A DNA stretch of 64,000 bases, from assembly GCF_014648895.1 (NCBI RefSeq), contig NZ_BMRZ01000008.1, forward strand, positions 124,001 to 188,000. Reading direction: 5' to 3'. Under the pieces are notes generated by a model, which was not told the DNA's origin, did no database searches, and saw only the letters and a program-made list of their open reading frames with translations. Position numbers and translations under genes: made by a program. Below, piece after piece: positions 1 through 8,389 of the stretch (the first letter of the stretch is position 1; each line of letters opens with the position of its first letter). This DNA is from Streptomyces tanashiensis (GTDB taxonomy: Bacteria > Actinomycetota > Actinomycetes > Streptomycetales > Streptomycetaceae).

Positions 1-1001
1 AGGACGACGGCCTCGGGGTCGAGGAGGTTCACGGCCGCCGACAGGGCCCGGCCGAGCATCCGGCCCGCCTCGGCGAGGGCGGCGAGGGCGCGCGGCTCGG
101 CGGCCTCGGCGCGGCGCGCGAGGTCCGGCACGCCGCCGGCGTCCGCCGCGGCGAGGAGGGCGGCCTGTCCCGCGTACTGCTCCAGGCAGCCGCGGGAGCC
201 GCAGCGGCAGAGCGGACCTGCGGCGTCGACGACGAGGTGCCCGATCTCGCCGGCGAAGCCGTGGGCGCCCCGCAGCAGTTCGCCGTGGACGACGATCGCG
301 CCGCCGACGCCGATCTCCCCGGTCAGGTACAGGAAGGTGCGGAGGTCTCCGAGGGAGCCGGACCACAGCTCGGCGAGGGCCGCCATGTTGGCCTCGTTGT
401 CGGAGGTGAAGGGGAGACCGGCGGTGTCGGGGCGCAGTGCGGTGAGCGCCTTGCCGAAGAGGGCTTCGGCGGGGACCTCGTTCCAGCCGAGGTTGGGGGC
501 CTGCCGGACGGTCCCGTCGCAGACGAGTCCGGGGAGGGCGAGTCCCGCTCCGGCCGGGACGAGGTGTTGCTCGGCCGCGGCGTCCAGGGCTTCCGCCGCG
601 ACGCGGGCGGCGCGGGCGAGGACGTCGCCGGCCTCGGGCTCCCGGTTGTCGAGGTGCTCGGTGCGGCGGACGCGGTCGGTGCCGGTCAGGTCGACGACGC
701 GGACGGTGACGTAGTCGACGTTGATCTCGACGCCGAGGCCGGCGGGTCCGGTGTCCGCCGGTTTGAGCACGGTGCCCGGCCGGCCCGCCTGCCCGCTGAA
801 CGTCTTGCCCGACTCGACGAGGAAGCCGAGGTCGAGGAGCTGCTCGACGAGGGAGGAGACGGCGGGCCGGGTGAGCCCGACGCGGGCCGCGACCGCCGCC
901 CGGGTCGTCTCGCCGGCCTCGTGGACGGTCCGCAGGACGAGGCTCAGGTTGTGCCGTCGCACTCCCGACTTGTCGGCCTTGGGCTCCGTGGGCTGGTTCA
1001 T
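1..1001 (-). CDS. ROK family transcriptional repressor/sugar kinase-like protein (3' end cut by window)
   Basis: The reverse strand reads from ATG at 1001 into a winged-helix DNA-binding head (about residues 10-75, with TRAAVAARVGLTRPAVSSLV as recognition region) followed by a ROK-type actin-like ATPase fold. The ROK signature is clear: GEIGVGGAIVVHGELLRGAH, then GEIGHLVVD and a zinc-site-like CRCGSRGCLEQY. This is the architecture of XylR/NagC-type repressors that sense sugars. The C-terminus lies outside the window. It is transcribed divergently from an HxlR gene. Reading the reverse strand, TTGTGA (1032-1037) and TAGGCT (1013-1018), about 13-17 nt apart depending on the hexamer chosen, could be its promoter. 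It might control the xylAB genes 2.2 kb away, but that is inference from ROK biology and distance only; the sensed sugar cannot be read from the sequence. Confidence 0.88.
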   Translation of the reverse strand, partial: MNQPTEPKADKSGVRRHNLSLVLRTVHEAGETTRAAVAARVGLTRPAVSSLVEQLLDLGFLVESGKTFSGQAGRPGTVLKPADTGPAGLGVEINVDYVTVRVVDLTGTDRVRRTEHLDNREPEAGDVLARAARVAAEALDAAAEQHLVPAGAGLALPGLVCDGTVRQAPNLGWNEVPAEALFGKALTALRPDTAGLPFTSDNEANMAALAELWSGSLGDLRTFLYLTGEIGVGGAIVVHGELLRGAHGFAGEIGHLVVDAAGPLCRCGSRGCLEQYAGQAALLAAADAGGVPDLARRAEAAEPRALAALAEAGRMLGRALSAAVNLLDPEAVV

Positions 1002-1043
1002 GGTGAGCGAGAGCCTAGTCGCCCCTTTCGCTCACAAGAAAAC

Positions 1044-1060
1044 AGTTCGGTGACCGAACT
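1044..1060. promoter_or_regulatory. Perfect 8+1+8 palindrome, probable HxlR operator
   Basis: AGTTCGGTGACCGAACT is a perfect inverted repeat with a one-base centre. It overlaps the -35 position of the best promoter for the rightward HxlR gene (-10 TAGGCT at 1070-1075). HxlR proteins usually bind such palindromes and autoregulate, so this is probably its operator. It lies in the 81-nt divergent gap and could also affect the ROK gene. Confidence 0.6.
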
Positions 1061-1082
1061 CTTCTGCGCTAGGCTCCCGCCC

Positions 1083-1649
1083 ATGACGCTTCCGCGTGAC
1101 TACCGCGGCCAGACCTGTGCCCTCGCCCGCTCGATGGAGATCGTCGGCGAGCGCTGGACCCTGCTGATCCTGCGCGACGCCTTCTACGGGGTCCGCAGGT
1201 TCGGGGAGTTCGCCGGGCACCTGGGCGTCCCCCGGGCGGTCCTCACCGACCGGCTCGCCACGCTCACCGAGGCCGGCGTCCTGGCGCGCGGCCCCGGGAC
1301 GGGCACGGGCCGCCGCGAGGTCTACGGGCTCACGCCCAAGGGGGTCGCCCTCTGGCCGGCCGTCCGCGCGCTCACCGCCTGGGGCGAGGAGTTCCACCCG
1401 GCGGAGGGCGGCCCGCGCCGCGTCTTCCTCCACGCGGGGGACGAGGCCCCGCTCGATCCGGACGGCCGCTGCACGGCGTGCGGCGCGGCCGTGCCGGTCC
1501 AGGACGTCCTGGTCGCCCCGGGCCCGGGGCTCGCTCCCCCGGCCCCGGACGACGACCCGGTGACGGCGGCCCTGGCCCGGCCGCACCGGCTGCTCACCCC
1601 TCTGCTCACCACCGCGCCCTCGGGGCGCTCCACGAAGGGTTCACCCTGA
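1083..1649 (+). CDS. HxlR-type winged-helix transcriptional regulator
   Basis: The 188-residue protein opens with the typical HxlR core: CALARSMEIVGERWTLLILRD, then FGEFAGHLGVPRAVLTDRL and a wing ending YGLTPKG. The C-terminal 80 residues hold a CTACG pair that could bind metal or sense redox state, an extension seen in some actinomycete members. I chose ATG 1083 because residues before it are not conserved-looking. No Shine-Dalgarno precedes it, and the -10-like TAGGCT ends 7 nt before the start, so the mRNA may be leaderless. The stop codon overlaps the next ATG by one base, so the downstream panE-like reductase is translationally coupled and probably its target. Ligand unknown. Confidence 0.88.
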   Translation: MTLPRDYRGQTCALARSMEIVGERWTLLILRDAFYGVRRFGEFAGHLGVPRAVLTDRLATLTEAGVLARGPGTGTGRREVYGLTPKGVALWPAVRALTAWGEEFHPAEGGPRRVFLHAGDEAPLDPDGRCTACGAAVPVQDVLVAPGPGLAPPAPDDDPVTAALARPHRLLTPLLTTAPSGRSTKGSP

Positions 1650-2572
1650 TGAAGATCCTGGTCGTCGGCGCCGGTGCCACCGGTGGCTACTTCGGCGCGA
1701 TGCTCGCCCGCGCCGGCGAGGACGTCACCTTCCTGGTCCGCCCGGCCCGGGCCGCCGCGCTGCGCGAGCGCGGGCTGCGGGTCGTGGGGCGGGACGAGGA
1801 GTGGACGGTGGAGCCCCGCCTCGTCACGGCCGGGGAGCTGCGCGAGCCGTACGACCTCGTCCTGCTGTCGGTGAAGTCCACCGGGCTCGACCGGGCGATC
1901 GAGGACGTCGCGCCGGCCGTCGGACCGGACACGGCCGTCATACCGCTCCTCAACGGCCTCGCCCACATCGACGCCCTCAACACCCGCTTCGGGGCACCGG
2001 CCGTCCTCGGCGGCGTGGCCAAGGTGGTGACCACCCTCGACGACTCGGGTGCCATCCGGCGGCTCGCGCCGCTGGCGCATCTGGCCTTCGGCGAGCAGGA
2101 CGGGACGGTCTCCGCGCGCGTGGAGCGGATCCGCAAGCTCCTCGACGGGGCGGGCATCGACGCGCCGGTGCCGGCCGGCATCCTCACGGCGATGTGGCAC
2201 AAGTGGGTCTTCATCACCACGTTCGGCGCGGTGACGAGCCTGATGCGCGGCACGGTCGGCGAGGTGTACGACGCTCCCGGCGGCCCCGCGCTCGGTCCGG
2301 CGCTGCTCGACGAGGCCTCGGCGGTCGCCGCCGCGGCAGGACACCCCGTACCGGAGGAGGAGCGGGCGGCGACGCTCGCCGTGGTGTCCGCGCCGGGGTC
2401 GCCGATGGTGCCGTCCCTCTACCGCGACCTGGCGGCGGGCCGCCCGACCGAGGTCGAGCACCTCTTCGGGGACCTGACCGCCCGGGCGCGCGCGCTCGGC
2501 GTGGCGACGCCGCTCCTGGACCTGGCGACCCTGCACCTGCGGGTCCATCAGCGCCGGGCGGACGGGGTCTGA
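1649..2572 (+). CDS. Ketopantoate reductase family protein (2-dehydropantoate 2-reductase-like)
   Basis: A 307-residue protein of the ApbA/PanE family, which reduces 2-dehydropantoate to pantoate with NADPH in coenzyme A synthesis; many paralogues act on other 2-oxoacids. The N-terminal Rossmann motif is GAGATGGYFG (residues 7-16). The C-terminal helical domain has the conserved MWHKWVFI segment with the expected catalytic lysine, and the conserved LLSVKST turn is present. Length is normal for the family. It starts on the last base of the HxlR stop codon, so it is in an operon with a regulator. This is unusual for a housekeeping PanE and suggests an inducible paralogue acting in detoxification or secondary metabolism. 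Substrate is uncertain. Confidence 0.85.
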   Translation: MKILVVGAGATGGYFGAMLARAGEDVTFLVRPARAAALRERGLRVVGRDEEWTVEPRLVTAGELREPYDLVLLSVKSTGLDRAIEDVAPAVGPDTAVIPLLNGLAHIDALNTRFGAPAVLGGVAKVVTTLDDSGAIRRLAPLAHLAFGEQDGTVSARVERIRKLLDGAGIDAPVPAGILTAMWHKWVFITTFGAVTSLMRGTVGEVYDAPGGPALGPALLDEASAVAAAAGHPVPEEERAATLAVVSAPGSPMVPSLYRDLAAGRPTEVEHLFGDLTARARALGVATPLLDLATLHLRVHQRRADGV

Positions 2573-2578
2573 TCCTCG

Positions 2579-2610
2579 GCGGGGGTGAGGAGGAGGTCCC
2601 TCTCCCCCGC
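2579..2610 (+). terminator. Possible terminator hairpin after the reductase gene
   Basis: GCGGGGG (2579-2585) can pair with CCCCCGC (2604-2610), with a further partial GAG/CTC match inside. It begins 7 nt after the reductase stop. There is no U-tract, as is usual in Streptomyces. Confidence 0.45.
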
Positions 2611-2676
2611 GCGGCGGAGGCGGAGCGGCTCCCGGGCCGATGTCCGGGGGCCAGGCCGGGCAGCATTCTGACGTCC

Positions 2677-3186
2677 ATGATGAAGCTCAAGGCCCTGCCG
2701 GACGTGCCCCGTTGGGCCGTCGTCGCCGCCCATGCCGTACCGCTGATCGTCCTGCCGTCCGGCATCTGGCGCGTCGCGCTGACCTTCGGCGCGCCGCTGG
2801 CCCGGGTGGACGACCCGGGTCTCGGGCAGGGCGCCTTCCAGCTCGGGCTCACCGTGCTCGCCGAGCTGCTCGCGTTCCTGACGCTGGGTCTGGTCCGTGA
2901 GTGGGGCGAGGTGTTCCCCCGCCGGCTGCCCTTCCTCGGCGGGCGTCCGGTGGGCGCCCGGGGCGCGACCTTCGCGGCGCTCTCCGGGGTGTTCGGGCTC
3001 ACCGCCCTCACCTGCTGGTTCGCGTACGTGGCGTACGCGGGCATCGGCGAAGGGTCCCCCGGCACCCACGTCGAGAGCACGTTCCAGCAGACCCTGTTCC
3101 ACGTCTGCTACCTGCCGCTCGTGGCCTGGGCCCCCTTGCTCGCCGCGGTGGCGATCGCGTACCACCGCCGCCGCGTCTCCGCCTGA
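2677..3186 (+). CDS. Small multi-pass membrane protein, family unknown
   Basis: A 169-residue hydrophobic protein starting at ATG 2677. Four membrane segments are visible: residues about 12-32 (AVVAAHAVPLIVLPSGIW), 50-72, 95-118 and 140-163. The short conserved-looking stretches AVPLIVLPSGIWR, GLVREWGEVFP and FHVCYLPLVAWAPLLA recur in the 204-residue protein at 12957-13568 (AVPFTVLPAGLWR, GLVARWGEVVP, YYVCYAPLVLWGPLLA), so the two are paralogues. This fold is common in streptomycetes but I do not recognise a function. It lies 104 nt after the reductase gene and is probably transcribed separately. It is convergent with xylB. Confidence 0.75.
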   Translation: MMKLKALPDVPRWAVVAAHAVPLIVLPSGIWRVALTFGAPLARVDDPGLGQGAFQLGLTVLAELLAFLTLGLVREWGEVFPRRLPFLGGRPVGARGATFAALSGVFGLTALTCWFAYVAYAGIGEGSPGTHVESTFQQTLFHVCYLPLVAWAPLLAAVAIAYHRRRVSA

Positions 3187-3218
3187 GAGGCCCCCGGAAG
3201 GAGCGTCGGTCCCCGCCG

Positions 3219-4697
3219 TCAGCGCAGCAGTGTCGGCGTCGCCGCGGCGAGTACGGCCGCGATCCGGTCCCAGGTCTCCTCGTCGCGGGGCACCGGAGGC
3301 AGGAGCGCTCCCGTTCCCGTGCCCCAGGCGGTGGCCAGGGCAACCGGGTCGGCGCCGGTGACGGCTCCCGCGGCGAGGGCGGCGGCGCCGAGGGCCACGA
3401 GTTCGTCGGCGGCGGGGACGACCACGGGGCGCCCGGAGAGCCTGCGGACGGTCTCGGTCCAGGTCCGGCCGCGGGCCCCGCCCCCGATCAGGCGCAGCGG
3501 ACGGTCCCGCACGGCGGGTGCGACCGGGTCGAGGCCGCAGGCGGCGAGGAGTCCGTCGAGGGCGCGCAGCACGGTGTACGCCGCCCCCTCGTACGCGGCG
3601 CCGAGGACCGCCCGGGGGTCGGTGCCGTGCCGGAGTCCGGTGACGAGCCCGGCGGCGTGCGGCAGGTCGGGGGTGCGCTCGCCGTCGAGGTACGGGAGGA
3701 CGACGACACCGCCGCCCGGTGCGGCGTCCTCGCGGTCGAGGCCGAGGAGGGTGGCGAACCGGTCCACGGCGAGCGTGCAGTTGAGGGTGCAGCCGAGCGG
3801 CAGGTACGTGCCGTCCGTCGCGGCGAAGCCGGCGAGTCCGGGGTCGGCGGGGCGGGCGCGGGTGGCCGCGAAGACCGTGCCGGAGGTGCCGAGGCTGACG
3901 ACGGGGTGGTCGAGCAGGCCCGCGCCGCCGAGTCCGAGACCGACCGCGGCGGCCATGTTGTCGCCGGTCCCGGCGGCGACGGCGACCGTGCGGGGGAGGC
4001 CGAGGGCCTCGGCGGCGGCCGGGGTGAGGGTGCCGACGCGGGTGGCGCCGGAGGGGGCGACGGCCGGCAGCAGGGCCGGGTCCAGGCCGATGAGGTCCAG
4101 GACGTCCGGGTCGTAGGCGCCGGTGGCGGTCCCGTACCAGCAGGTGCCGGAGGCGTCCCCGGGGTCGGTGACGGCGGCTCCCGAGAGGAGCTCGGTGAGG
4201 TGGTCGTGCGGGAGGCGGACGCCTCGTACGGCCTCGGCGCGGTCCGGCTCGTGCTCGCGCAGCCACTGCCACTTGGCGGCGGTCATGGAGGCGACGGGGA
4301 CGGAACCGGTCCGCTCCAGCCAGGACGCGGGGCCGCCGAGGCGGGCGGCGAGGGCGGCCGCCTGCGGTGCGGAGCGGGTGTCGTTCCAGAGCAGCGCGGG
4401 CCGCGACGGGCGGCCGTCGGCGCCGAGGGTGACGAGGCCGTGCTGCTGGCCGGCGACCGCGATGCCGGTGACGGACGCCGCCGGGACGTCCGCCTCCCGT
4501 ACGGCTTCGCGGACGGCCGCGGCGAGTGCGGTCCACCATTCCCCGGGGTCGCTCTCGCGCGCCCCCGCGGCGCCGCCGACGGAGTGCGGGGCGCGGCCGA
4601 GAGCGAGGAGCTCGCCGGTGTCGGCGTCGACGGCGGCGGCCTTGGTGGACTGCGTGGAGCTGTCCACGCCGATCACGACGGAGCGGCTCGCGGGCAC
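3219..4697 (-). CDS. xylB: Xylulokinase
   Basis: A 492-residue FGGY-family carbohydrate kinase that phosphorylates D-xylulose with ATP, the second step of xylose use. The N-terminal ATPase motif is GVDSSTQSTKA (residues 10-20). The substrate-side segment reads AGQQHGLV with LWNDTRS, both typical of xylulokinases, and the C-terminal domain has SLGTSGTVFA and a GGGARG loop. Length matches the family. Start is GTG 4697, with GAGGTGAGG upstream as a plausible ribosome site. It is divergent from xylA with a 106-nt shared control region containing an AT-rich dyad, so the two genes are probably co-induced by xylose. Confidence 0.95.
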   Translation of the reverse strand: MPASRSVVIGVDSSTQSTKAAAVDADTGELLALGRAPHSVGGAAGARESDPGEWWTALAAAVREAVREADVPAASVTGIAVAGQQHGLVTLGADGRPSRPALLWNDTRSAPQAAALAARLGGPASWLERTGSVPVASMTAAKWQWLREHEPDRAEAVRGVRLPHDHLTELLSGAAVTDPGDASGTCWYGTATGAYDPDVLDLIGLDPALLPAVAPSGATRVGTLTPAAAEALGLPRTVAVAAGTGDNMAAAVGLGLGGAGLLDHPVVSLGTSGTVFAATRARPADPGLAGFAATDGTYLPLGCTLNCTLAVDRFATLLGLDREDAAPGGGVVVLPYLDGERTPDLPHAAGLVTGLRHGTDPRAVLGAAYEGAAYTVLRALDGLLAACGLDPVAPAVRDRPLRLIGGGARGRTWTETVRRLSGRPVVVPAADELVALGAAALAAGAVTGADPVALATAWGTGTGALLPPVPRDEETWDRIAAVLAAATPTLLR

Positions 4698-4754
4698 GCC
4701 CTCACCTCATCTCTCGACTCGTCCGGGGACTGGCGCCGAGCGGCCCCGTCCCGT

Positions 4755-4777
4755 ATTAGTTATCTCAGAAAACAAAT
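4755..4777. promoter_or_regulatory. AT-rich imperfect dyad between xylB and xylA, probable xylose-repressor operator
   Basis: ATTAGTT (4755-4761) and AACAAAT (4771-4777) form an inverted repeat with one mismatch and a 9-nt spacer, in otherwise GC-rich sequence. ROK-family XylR proteins bind comparable T-rich/A-rich dyads. A TAGGCC -10-like element (4781-4786) for xylA follows at once. Which regulator binds is inferred. Confidence 0.5.
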
Positions 4778-4803
4778 CCGTAGGCCAGTAGCTGGGAGTC
4801 ACC

Positions 4804-5973
4804 ATGCCGGAACGCTTCTCACCCACGCCCGAGGACCGGTTCACCTTCGGTCTGTGGACCGTCGGCTGGCAGGGCCGCGACCCCTTCGGCGAGGCCACCC
4901 GCCCCGCCCTCGACCCCGTGGAGGCCGTCGAGCGGCTCGCCGCCCTCGGCGCGTACGGCATCACCTTCCACGACGACGACCTGATCCCCTTCGGGGCGCC
5001 GGACGCCGAGCGGGACGCGATCGTCAAGCGCTTCCGGGCCGCCCTGGACCGCACCGGGCTCGCCGTGCCGATGGCGACCACGAACCTCTTCAGCCACCCC
5101 GTCTTCAAGGACGGCGCCTTCACCGCCAACGACCGGGACGTGCGCCGCTTCGCCCTGCGCAAGACCCTCCGCAACATCGATCTGGCCGTCGAGCTCGGCG
5201 CCACCACCTACGTCGCCTGGGGCGGCCGGGAGGGCTCCGAGTCCGGCGCGGCCAAGGACGTCCGGGTCGCGCTCGACCGCATGAAGGAGGCCTTCGACCT
5301 GCTCGGCCAGTACGTCACCGAGCAGGGCTACGACCTGCGCTTCGCGATCGAGCCCAAGCCGAACGAGCCGCGCGGCGACATCCTGCTGCCCACCATCGGG
5401 CACGCGCTCGCCTTCATCGAGCGCCTGGAGCGCCCCGAACTCGTCGGCGTGAACCCGGAGACGGGTCACGAGCAGATGGCCGGGCTCAACTTCCCGCACG
5501 GCATCGCGCAGGCTCTGTGGGCGGGCAAGCTCTTCCACATCGACCTGAACGGCCAGTCCGGCATCAAGTACGACCAGGACTTCCGCTTCGGGGCGGGCGA
5601 CCTGCGCCAGGCGTTCTGGCTGGTGGACCTGCTGGAGACGGCCGGATACGAGGGCCCGCGCCACTTCGACTTCAAGCCGGTGCGCACGGACGGTTTCGAC
5701 GGGGTGTGGGAGTCCGCGAAGAACTGCATGCGGAACTACCTGATCCTCAAGGAGCGCGCGGCCGCCTTCCGCGCCGACCCGGACGTCGTGGCGGCGCTCG
5801 CCGCCTCACGGCTGCCCGAGCTCGCCGTCCCCACCGCCGCCGACGGTCTCGCGGGGCTGCTCGCCGACCCCGCGGCGTACGAGACGTTCGACCCGGACGC
5901 GGCGGCGGCACGCTCGATGGCCTTCGAGCACCTGGACCAACTGGCCCTGGAGCACCTGCTCGGCGTGCGCTGA
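4804..5973 (+). CDS. xylA: Xylose isomerase
   Basis: A 389-residue class I (short, actinomycete) xylose isomerase that converts D-xylose to D-xylulose in the cytoplasm using two divalent metals; the same enzyme type isomerises glucose. Diagnostic pieces are all present: FGLWTVGW, the catalytic histidine in ITFHDDDLIPFG, TTYVAWGGREG, the metal ligands in EPKPNEPRGDI, NPETGHEQMAGLNF and HIDLNGQ..KYDQD. Length equals the known Streptomyces enzymes (about 388). A GGGAG ribosome site lies 6 nt before ATG 4804. It is divergent from xylB. A short GGGCCGC/GCGGCCC hairpin follows the stop. Confidence 0.98.
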   Translation: MPERFSPTPEDRFTFGLWTVGWQGRDPFGEATRPALDPVEAVERLAALGAYGITFHDDDLIPFGAPDAERDAIVKRFRAALDRTGLAVPMATTNLFSHPVFKDGAFTANDRDVRRFALRKTLRNIDLAVELGATTYVAWGGREGSESGAAKDVRVALDRMKEAFDLLGQYVTEQGYDLRFAIEPKPNEPRGDILLPTIGHALAFIERLERPELVGVNPETGHEQMAGLNFPHGIAQALWAGKLFHIDLNGQSGIKYDQDFRFGAGDLRQAFWLVDLLETAGYEGPRHFDFKPVRTDGFDGVWESAKNCMRNYLILKERAAAFRADPDVVAALAASRLPELAVPTAADGLAGLLADPAAYETFDPDAAAARSMAFEHLDQLALEHLLGVR

Positions 5974-5983
5974 CCGCCCGAAC

Positions 5984-6002
5984 GGGCCGCCGGCCGCGGC
6001 CC
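5984..6002 (+). terminator. Hairpin after xylA
   Basis: GGGCCGC (5984-5990) pairs perfectly with GCGGCCC (5996-6002) around a CGGCC loop, 11 nt after the xylA stop. It probably ends the xylA transcript before lutA. Confidence 0.45.
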
Positions 6003-6115
6003 GACGCGGCGGCTGGTCGCACGGACGCGGCCCTGCGACACTGCGTACCGCAGGGCGACGGCGCCGCCTGGGACAGGGCCGCCGCCCGAACCGGACCGTC
6101 CCCGAGGAACCCGTG

Positions 6116-6832
6116 ATGCGTGTCGCCCTCTTCGTCACCTGCGTCAACGACGCCGTCTTCCCGTCGACGGGCGTGGCAACGGTCCGGCTCCTCGAACGGC
6201 TCGGCGTGACCGTCGACTTCCCGGCGGCGCAGTCCTGCTGCGGGCAGCCGCAGTTCAACACCGGCTACCGCGCGGAGACCGCGCCGCTGGTACGGCGCAC
6301 GGTCCGGGCCTTCGAGGGGTACGACCACGTCGTCACCCCGTCCGGTTCGTGCGCGGCGATGGTGCGGCACCACTACCCGCCGTTCGGCGCGGAGGCCGGG
6401 GCCCTTGCCCCGCGCGTGCACGAGCTGACGGAGTTCCTGGTGGACGTGCTCGGCGTGACGGACGTCGGCGCGTACTTCCCGCACCGGGTGACGTACCACC
6501 CCTCCTGTCACGGCCTGCGGCTCCTCGGCCTCGGCGAGCGGCCCCGGCGGCTCCTGGAGGCCGTGAAGGGCCTGGAGCTCGTCGAGCTGCCGGGCGCGGA
6601 GGAGTGCTGCGGCTTCGGCGGCACCTTCGCGGTGAAGAACCCCGACGTCTCGGCGGCGATGGGCGCCGACAAGATCACGAACGCGCTGTCCACGGGCGCG
6701 GAGGTGCTGTGCGGCGCGGACAACTCCTGTCTGCTGCACGTGGGCGGCATGCTGAGACGCCAGGAGGCGCCGCTGCGGGCGCTGCACCTGGCGGAGATCC
6801 TGGCGAGCACGGAAGAGGAGCCCTGGCGGTGA
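6116..6832 (+). CDS. lutA: Lactate utilisation protein A, (Fe-S)-binding oxidoreductase subunit
   Basis: A 238-residue protein with the duplicated CCG domain of LutA/YkgE, part of the LutABC complex that oxidises L-lactate to pyruvate. The two cysteine-rich motifs are SCCGQPQFNTGY (about residue 42) and EECCGFGGTFAVK (about residue 165), which ligate an Fe-S cluster. Start choice: GAGGA (6104-6108) is 7 nt from ATG 6116 but only 4 nt from the preceding in-frame GTG 6113, so ATG is preferred. Its last four bases overlap the GTG of lutB, giving tight coupling. No LutR/GntR regulator or lactate permease sits beside it. Confidence 0.95.
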   Translation: MRVALFVTCVNDAVFPSTGVATVRLLERLGVTVDFPAAQSCCGQPQFNTGYRAETAPLVRRTVRAFEGYDHVVTPSGSCAAMVRHHYPPFGAEAGALAPRVHELTEFLVDVLGVTDVGAYFPHRVTYHPSCHGLRLLGLGERPRRLLEAVKGLELVELPGAEECCGFGGTFAVKNPDVSAAMGADKITNALSTGAEVLCGADNSCLLHVGGMLRRQEAPLRALHLAEILASTEEEPWR

Positions 6833-8307
6833 GTGACAGGAAGGGGCGCGCGTCAGCGCGTGACGAGGGGCGGCGGCCGGGCGACGGGCGGGCCTTCCTC
6901 GGCATGCCGGCCTTTCCCGAGGCCGCGCGGGAGGCCGTGGGCGACGCGACGCTGCGCGCCACTCTCCGCCACGCCACCCACACCATCCGGGACAAGCGGG
7001 CGCGGGCCGTGGCCGAGCTGGACGACTGGGCCGCGCTCCGCGAGGCGGGCAGGCGGATCAAGGACGAGACGCTCCGTCATCTCGACACGCACCTGCTCCG
7101 GTTGGAGGAGTCGGTGACGGCGGCGGGCGGCACGGTGCACTGGGCGGCGGACGCGGCGGAGGCCAACCGGATCGTCACCGGACTCGTGCGGGCCACCGGA
7201 GAGACCGAGGTCGTCAAGGTCAAGTCGATGGCCACCCAGGAGATCGGGCTCAACGAGCACCTGGAGGCCGAGGGGATCGCCGCGTACGAGACGGATCTCG
7301 CGGAGCTGATCGTCCAGCTCGGCGAGGACCGCCCCTCACACATCCTGGTCCCCGCGATCCACCGCAACCGCGGTGAGATCCGTGACATCTTCCGCGAGAA
7401 GATGGGGAGTTGGGGCCGTCCCGCGCCGGAGGGGCTGAGCGACGCTCCGGCCGAACTGGCCGAGGCCGCCCGGCTGCACCTGCGGGAGAAGTTCCTGCGG
7501 GCCAAGGTCGGGATCTCCGGCGCGAACTTCATGGTCGCCGAGACCGGCACCCTCGTCGTCGTCGAGTCCGAGGGCAACGGACGGATGTGCCTGACCCTCC
7601 CCGAGACCCTCATCTCGGTCGTGGGCGTGGAGAAGGTCGTGCCGACCTGGCGGGACCTGGAGGTCTTCCTCCAGACGCTCCCCCGCTCCTCGACGGCCGA
7701 GCGGATGAACCCGTACACGAGCATGTGGACGGGCACCGCCGACGGCGACGGGCCGGGCACCTTCCACCTGGTCCTCCTCGACAACGGGCGCACCGACGCG
7801 CTCGCCGACGAGGTGGGGCGGCAGGCGCTGCGCTGCATCCGCTGCTCGGCCTGTCTCAACGTCTGCCCGGTGTACGAGCGGGCCGGGGGCCACGCGTACG
7901 GCTCGGTCTACCCCGGCCCGATCGGCGCGATCCTGACCCCGCAGCTGCGCGGCACGGCGAGCGAGGTCGACGCCTCCCTGCCGTACGCCTCCTCGCTGTG
8001 CGGCGCCTGCTACGAGGTGTGCCCCGTCGCCATCGACATCCCCGAGGTGCTCGTGCACCTGCGGGAGCGGGTGGCCGAGGAGGGCGGGAAGGGCCACCGC
8101 CTGGAGCGGGCCGCGATCAAGGCGTCCACCTGGGTCCTGGACCACCCCGGTGTGCTCGCCGCGGGCGAGCGCCTCGCGTCCGCGACCCGCAAGGCGCTCC
8201 CCAGGCGGCTGCCCGGCCCGGGCGCCCGCCAGTGGACCGACCACCGCGACCTGCCCGAACTGCCCGCCGAACCGTTCCGCGACTGGTGGAAGAAGAACCG
8301 CACATGA
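6829..8307 (+). CDS. lutB: Lactate utilisation protein B, iron-sulfur protein
   Basis: A 492-residue LutB/YkgF protein with the LUD domain at the N-terminal two thirds and two cysteine clusters near the C-terminus, CIRCSACLNVCPVYE (about residue 335) and CGACYEVCPVAIDIPE (about 390), the classic pattern for two [4Fe-4S] clusters. It carries electrons in the LutABC L-lactate oxidation complex. GTG 6829 overlaps the lutA stop by four bases (GTGA), the usual coupled start; an alternative ATG at 6904 would remove a charged, poorly conserved 25-residue head. The lutC start follows 82 nt downstream. Confidence 0.94.
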   Translation: MSDRKGRASARDEGRRPGDGRAFLGMPAFPEAAREAVGDATLRATLRHATHTIRDKRARAVAELDDWAALREAGRRIKDETLRHLDTHLLRLEESVTAAGGTVHWAADAAEANRIVTGLVRATGETEVVKVKSMATQEIGLNEHLEAEGIAAYETDLAELIVQLGEDRPSHILVPAIHRNRGEIRDIFREKMGSWGRPAPEGLSDAPAELAEAARLHLREKFLRAKVGISGANFMVAETGTLVVVESEGNGRMCLTLPETLISVVGVEKVVPTWRDLEVFLQTLPRSSTAERMNPYTSMWTGTADGDGPGTFHLVLLDNGRTDALADEVGRQALRCIRCSACLNVCPVYERAGGHAYGSVYPGPIGAILTPQLRGTASEVDASLPYASSLCGACYEVCPVAIDIPEVLVHLRERVAEEGGKGHRLERAAIKASTWVLDHPGVLAAGERLASATRKALPRRLPGPGARQWTDHRDLPELPAEPFRDWWKKNRT

Positions 8308-8389
8308 CCGGCTCCCGCGCGGAACCCCGCCGGCGGGCGCCGCTCATGACCGACCTCCAGCCACGGAACCCCGCGAGGAGCAACCGCAG

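Noticed and set aside
2901..6116. An open frame of 1071 residues on the forward strand across xylB and xylA
   Set aside because: Composition is Arg/Gly/Ala-rich with no motifs, and real xylB and xylA fill the span in other frames.
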